Part shown: one piece after another, positions 62,149 through 64,000 of the stretch
How positions within the stretch are numbered: position 1 is the stretch's first letter
Layout of the letters: each line of letters begins with the position of its first letter
Assembly (NCBI GenBank): GCA_963712465.1
Contig: CAVQHY010000006.1
Coordinates: forward strand, 558,001-622,000
DNA length: 64,000 nucleotides
Direction of reading: 5' to 3'
Source of the DNA: CAVQHY01 sp963712465
GTDB taxonomy: Bacteria > Actinomycetota > Thermoleophilia > Gaiellales > Gaiellaceae
Notes under the pieces: generated by a model
Seen by the model: only the letters and a program-made list of their open reading frames with translations
What the model was told of the DNA's origin: nothing
Database searches by the model: none
Position numbers and translations under genes: made by a program

Positions 62149-62163
62149 CGTGGTCTTCTAGCT

Positions 62164-63672
62164 CTAGCGGCCTGAGGTCATCGAGGCCTCGAGCTTCTCC
62201 ATCACCTGGTCGACGGTGAAGCTCGCGGCTTTCTGGCGCGGCGGGAACTCCTCGAAGGTCTGGAGGAACTCGCCGACGATTGCCTGCGTCGGAACACCCA
62301 GGAATGCGTGATCCATCAGCCAGTCCCAGTAGGTGTTCGACGTCAGGTCGGCGCGTTCGTATGGGTCTGTGCGCAGGTTGAACAGCTTGGGCACGCGAAG
62401 CTGGACGAACGGCTCGGCCCAGACCTGCAGCGTGCCCTGACAACGCTGCTCGAGGAACACCTGCTTCCAGTTGTCCATACGCACCGCGAGCAGGTCGCCG
62501 TCGTCGGAGAAGTAGAAGAACCCCTTTCGCGGCCCCTCGTCCTCCTCGCCGGTCAGGTAGGGCAGGAAGTTGTAGCCGTCGAGATGGACCTTGAACGTCT
62601 TGCCTGCTGCCTCGTGGCCCGCGAGCAGCTTCTCCTTCACGTCCGGGTCGCCACCGGCGGCGACCAGCGTGGGCAGCCAGTCGAGGTGGGCGATGATCTC
62701 GTTCGAGACGACCCCGGCGGGGATTCGCCCCGGCCAGCGAATCGCCTGCGGCACGCGGAAAGCGCCCTCCCAGTTCGTGTTCTTCTCGCTTCGAAACGGT
62801 GTCGTCGCCCCGTCCGGCCACGTGTTCGCGTGCGGGCCGTTGTCGGTCGAGTAGATAACGATCGTGTTCTCGGCGATGCCGAGCTTGTCGAGCAGGTCGA
62901 GCAGCGCGCCGACCGTCTTGTCGTGGTCGATCATCACGTCGTGGTACTCGGACTGCCACCTGCCGGCCTGGCCGCGGCTGCGCGGCTTGACGTGCGTGCG
63001 GAGGTGCATGTGTGTCGTGTTGAACCAGACGAAGAACGGCTTGCGGCCCTTGTGCTGGCGCTCGATGAAGTCGGCCGCGGCCTTGAAGACCTCGTCGTCG
63101 ATCGTCTCCATCCGCTTCTTCGTCAGCGGGCCCGTGTCCTCGATCTTCTGCTTGCCACTCCTCGTCACCCGCGAATGGATCACGCCGCGGGGCCCGAACC
63201 GCTCGCGGAAGTGCGGGAAGTCGGCCGCGGGCGGATAGTCGGGCAGCTCAGGCTCCTCCTCGGCGTTCAGGTGGTAGAGGTTGCCGAAGAACTCGTCGAA
63301 CCCGTGCGCCGTCGGTAGGAACTCGTCCTTGTCGCCGAGATGGTTCTTGCCGAACTGCCCCGTCGCATACCCGAGCGGCTTCAGCAGCTCGGCGATCGTC
63401 GGGTCCTCGGCGCGCAGACCGAGGTCGGCCCCCGGGAGGCCAACCTTGCTCAGGCCCGTGCGGTAGACGCTCTGCCCGGTGATGAACGCCGAGCGTCCCG
63501 CGGTGCAGCTCTGCTCGCCGTACGAGTCGGTAAATCGGACTCCCTCGGCCGCGATCCGGTCGATGTTCGGCGTCCGGTAGCCCATGAGCCCGTCGCTGTA
63601 GCAGCTCAGGTTGCTGATGCCGATGTCGTCTCCCCAGATGACGAGGATGTTCGGTTTCTCGGGACCCGCCAC
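62164..63672 (-). CDS. Type I sulfatase (arylsulfatase)
   Basis: An intact 502-residue alkaline-phosphatase-fold sulfatase: metal ligands 'PNILVIWGDDIGISNLSCY', the formylglycine site at residue 56 in 'GEQSCTAGRSAFITGQSVYR' (C-T-A-G-R, a C-x-A-x-R variant), 'YATGQFGKNHLGD', 'PFFVWFNTTHMH' and 'NTIVIYSTDNGPHANTWPDG'. No signal peptide, so cytoplasmic. Substrate (aryl or alkyl sulfate) not predictable. GTG start at 63672 with a GGAGGAGG site. It is translated before the FGE gene from the same strand; a joint operon is likely. Confidence 0.93.
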   Translation of the reverse strand: MAGPEKPNILVIWGDDIGISNLSCYSDGLMGYRTPNIDRIAAEGVRFTDSYGEQSCTAGRSAFITGQSVYRTGLSKVGLPGADLGLRAEDPTIAELLKPLGYATGQFGKNHLGDKDEFLPTAHGFDEFFGNLYHLNAEEEPELPDYPPAADFPHFRERFGPRGVIHSRVTRSGKQKIEDTGPLTKKRMETIDDEVFKAAADFIERQHKGRKPFFVWFNTTHMHLRTHVKPRSRGQAGRWQSEYHDVMIDHDKTVGALLDLLDKLGIAENTIVIYSTDNGPHANTWPDGATTPFRSEKNTNWEGAFRVPQAIRWPGRIPAGVVSNEIIAHLDWLPTLVAAGGDPDVKEKLLAGHEAAGKTFKVHLDGYNFLPYLTGEEDEGPRKGFFYFSDDGDLLAVRMDNWKQVFLEQRCQGTLQVWAEPFVQLRVPKLFNLRTDPYERADLTSNTYWDWLMDHAFLGVPTQAIVGEFLQTFEEFPPRQKAASFTVDQVMEKLEASMTSGR

Positions 63673-63991
63673 GAATGTGCCTCCTCCGGCTTGTAGACGC
63701 CGGCAGTATTACCGCCTCCTTCCTGGTCGGCGAGCGATCGCGGCTCGCGGCAACACCCGACAAGGAGGCCGGAAATCGTTCCTTTTGACTAGCTCCCCAG
63801 CCGCCGCATGGTGTGGCTGACCGCACCGCCGATCTCGTGGAAGCATCAGCGTAGGACGCCGGCTGGCGCGACGGCTATCTCGGCCGCCAGGCGCGATCGT
63901 ATGGGCCATGACGACGATCGTGGAACTCGAGCTGCCGGAGGGCACCGGGCGCCGCGACATTCACTTTCCCCACACGTCGAAAGGAACTGCC
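63673..63991. other. Non-coding region upstream of the sulfatase and of a new gene
   Basis: 319 bases without a credible gene between the sulfatase start (minus) and a start codon at the window edge (plus). Promoters for both directions are expected here, but no clear -35/-10 pair was identified. Confidence 0.4.
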
Positions 63992-64000
63992 ATGACCCTG
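63992..64000 (+). CDS. Start of a gene running out of the window
   Basis: ATG-ACC-CTG at the window edge preceded by AAAGGAA at 63980-63986, a good ribosome site 5 bases before it. An in-frame ATG at 63908 is an alternative. Product unknown. Confidence 0.3.

Overview
The window looks like a high-GC actinobacterial chromosome, most likely of the class Thermoleophilia (inferred). It combines GC-rich coding with alternative GTG/TTG starts, almost-leaderless promoters, an ECF42-type sigma factor paired with a DGPF protein, and a complete Gram-positive-type type IV pilus (T4P) locus. Many genes carry single-base frameshifts, mostly in or near short G/C runs, so indel errors in an assembled environmental genome are a serious alternative to gene decay.

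Region 1 (1-12.8 kb) is a mosaic of small accessory genes. It holds the 3' end of a glycogen-debranching-type glycosidase, two toxin-antitoxin modules (PIN/Phd at 1.1-1.8 kb and PIN/RHH at 12.1-12.8 kb) each with a palindrome at the antitoxin start, a 1-Cys peroxiredoxin, VOC, cupin, GFA and GNAT proteins, and several small dimeric-barrel proteins. An operon of a DGPF protein, ECF42 sigma factor, PPOX protein and TrmO is interrupted by a 168-bp MITE-like element exactly at the sigma factor's N terminus.

Region 2 (12.8-40.4 kb) is a candidate genomic island. On the right it ends at an intact tRNA-Thr(GGT) whose 3' end faces the island. On the left lies a decayed copy of the 3' half of the same tRNA in direct orientation. 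No integrase was recognised. It carries membrane proteins, a CYTH-like protein, a broken arylsulfatase and a broken HAD phosphatase. Its most unusual part is a 15-kb, five-gene, translationally coupled minus-strand operon (34.36 to 19.12 kb) of very large proteins without assigned function. One has a DUF6603-like repeat architecture and the first has a caspase-like His/Cys arrangement. An alpha/beta hydrolase with a detached membrane domain, a LAL-type LuxR regulator and a small conserved protein follow.

Region 3 (40.4-60.2 kb) is the T4P locus: tRNA-Thr, a holin-like and a DUF3618-like protein, tRNA-Tyr, pilT1, a lytic transglycosylase/NlpC fusion, a PASTA protein, pilD, pilB, a three-copy 92-bp repeat, two small minus-strand genes, two tandem pilA genes, then pilT2-pilM-pilN-pilO-pilP-like, a MacB-like ABC transporter and pilC. 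Four pilus transcription units (pilT1, pilB, pilT2, pilC) start just downstream of the same promoter, TCAA (TCCA at pilB) - 16 nt - GCCGAT. This resembles FliA/WhiG (sigma-28) promoters and implies co-regulation.

Region 4 (60.2-64 kb) holds a protein of unknown function and a formylglycine-generating enzyme adjacent to a sulfatase that carries the matching C-x-A-x-R site. The enzyme may also activate the C-x-P-x-R sulfatase in region 2.
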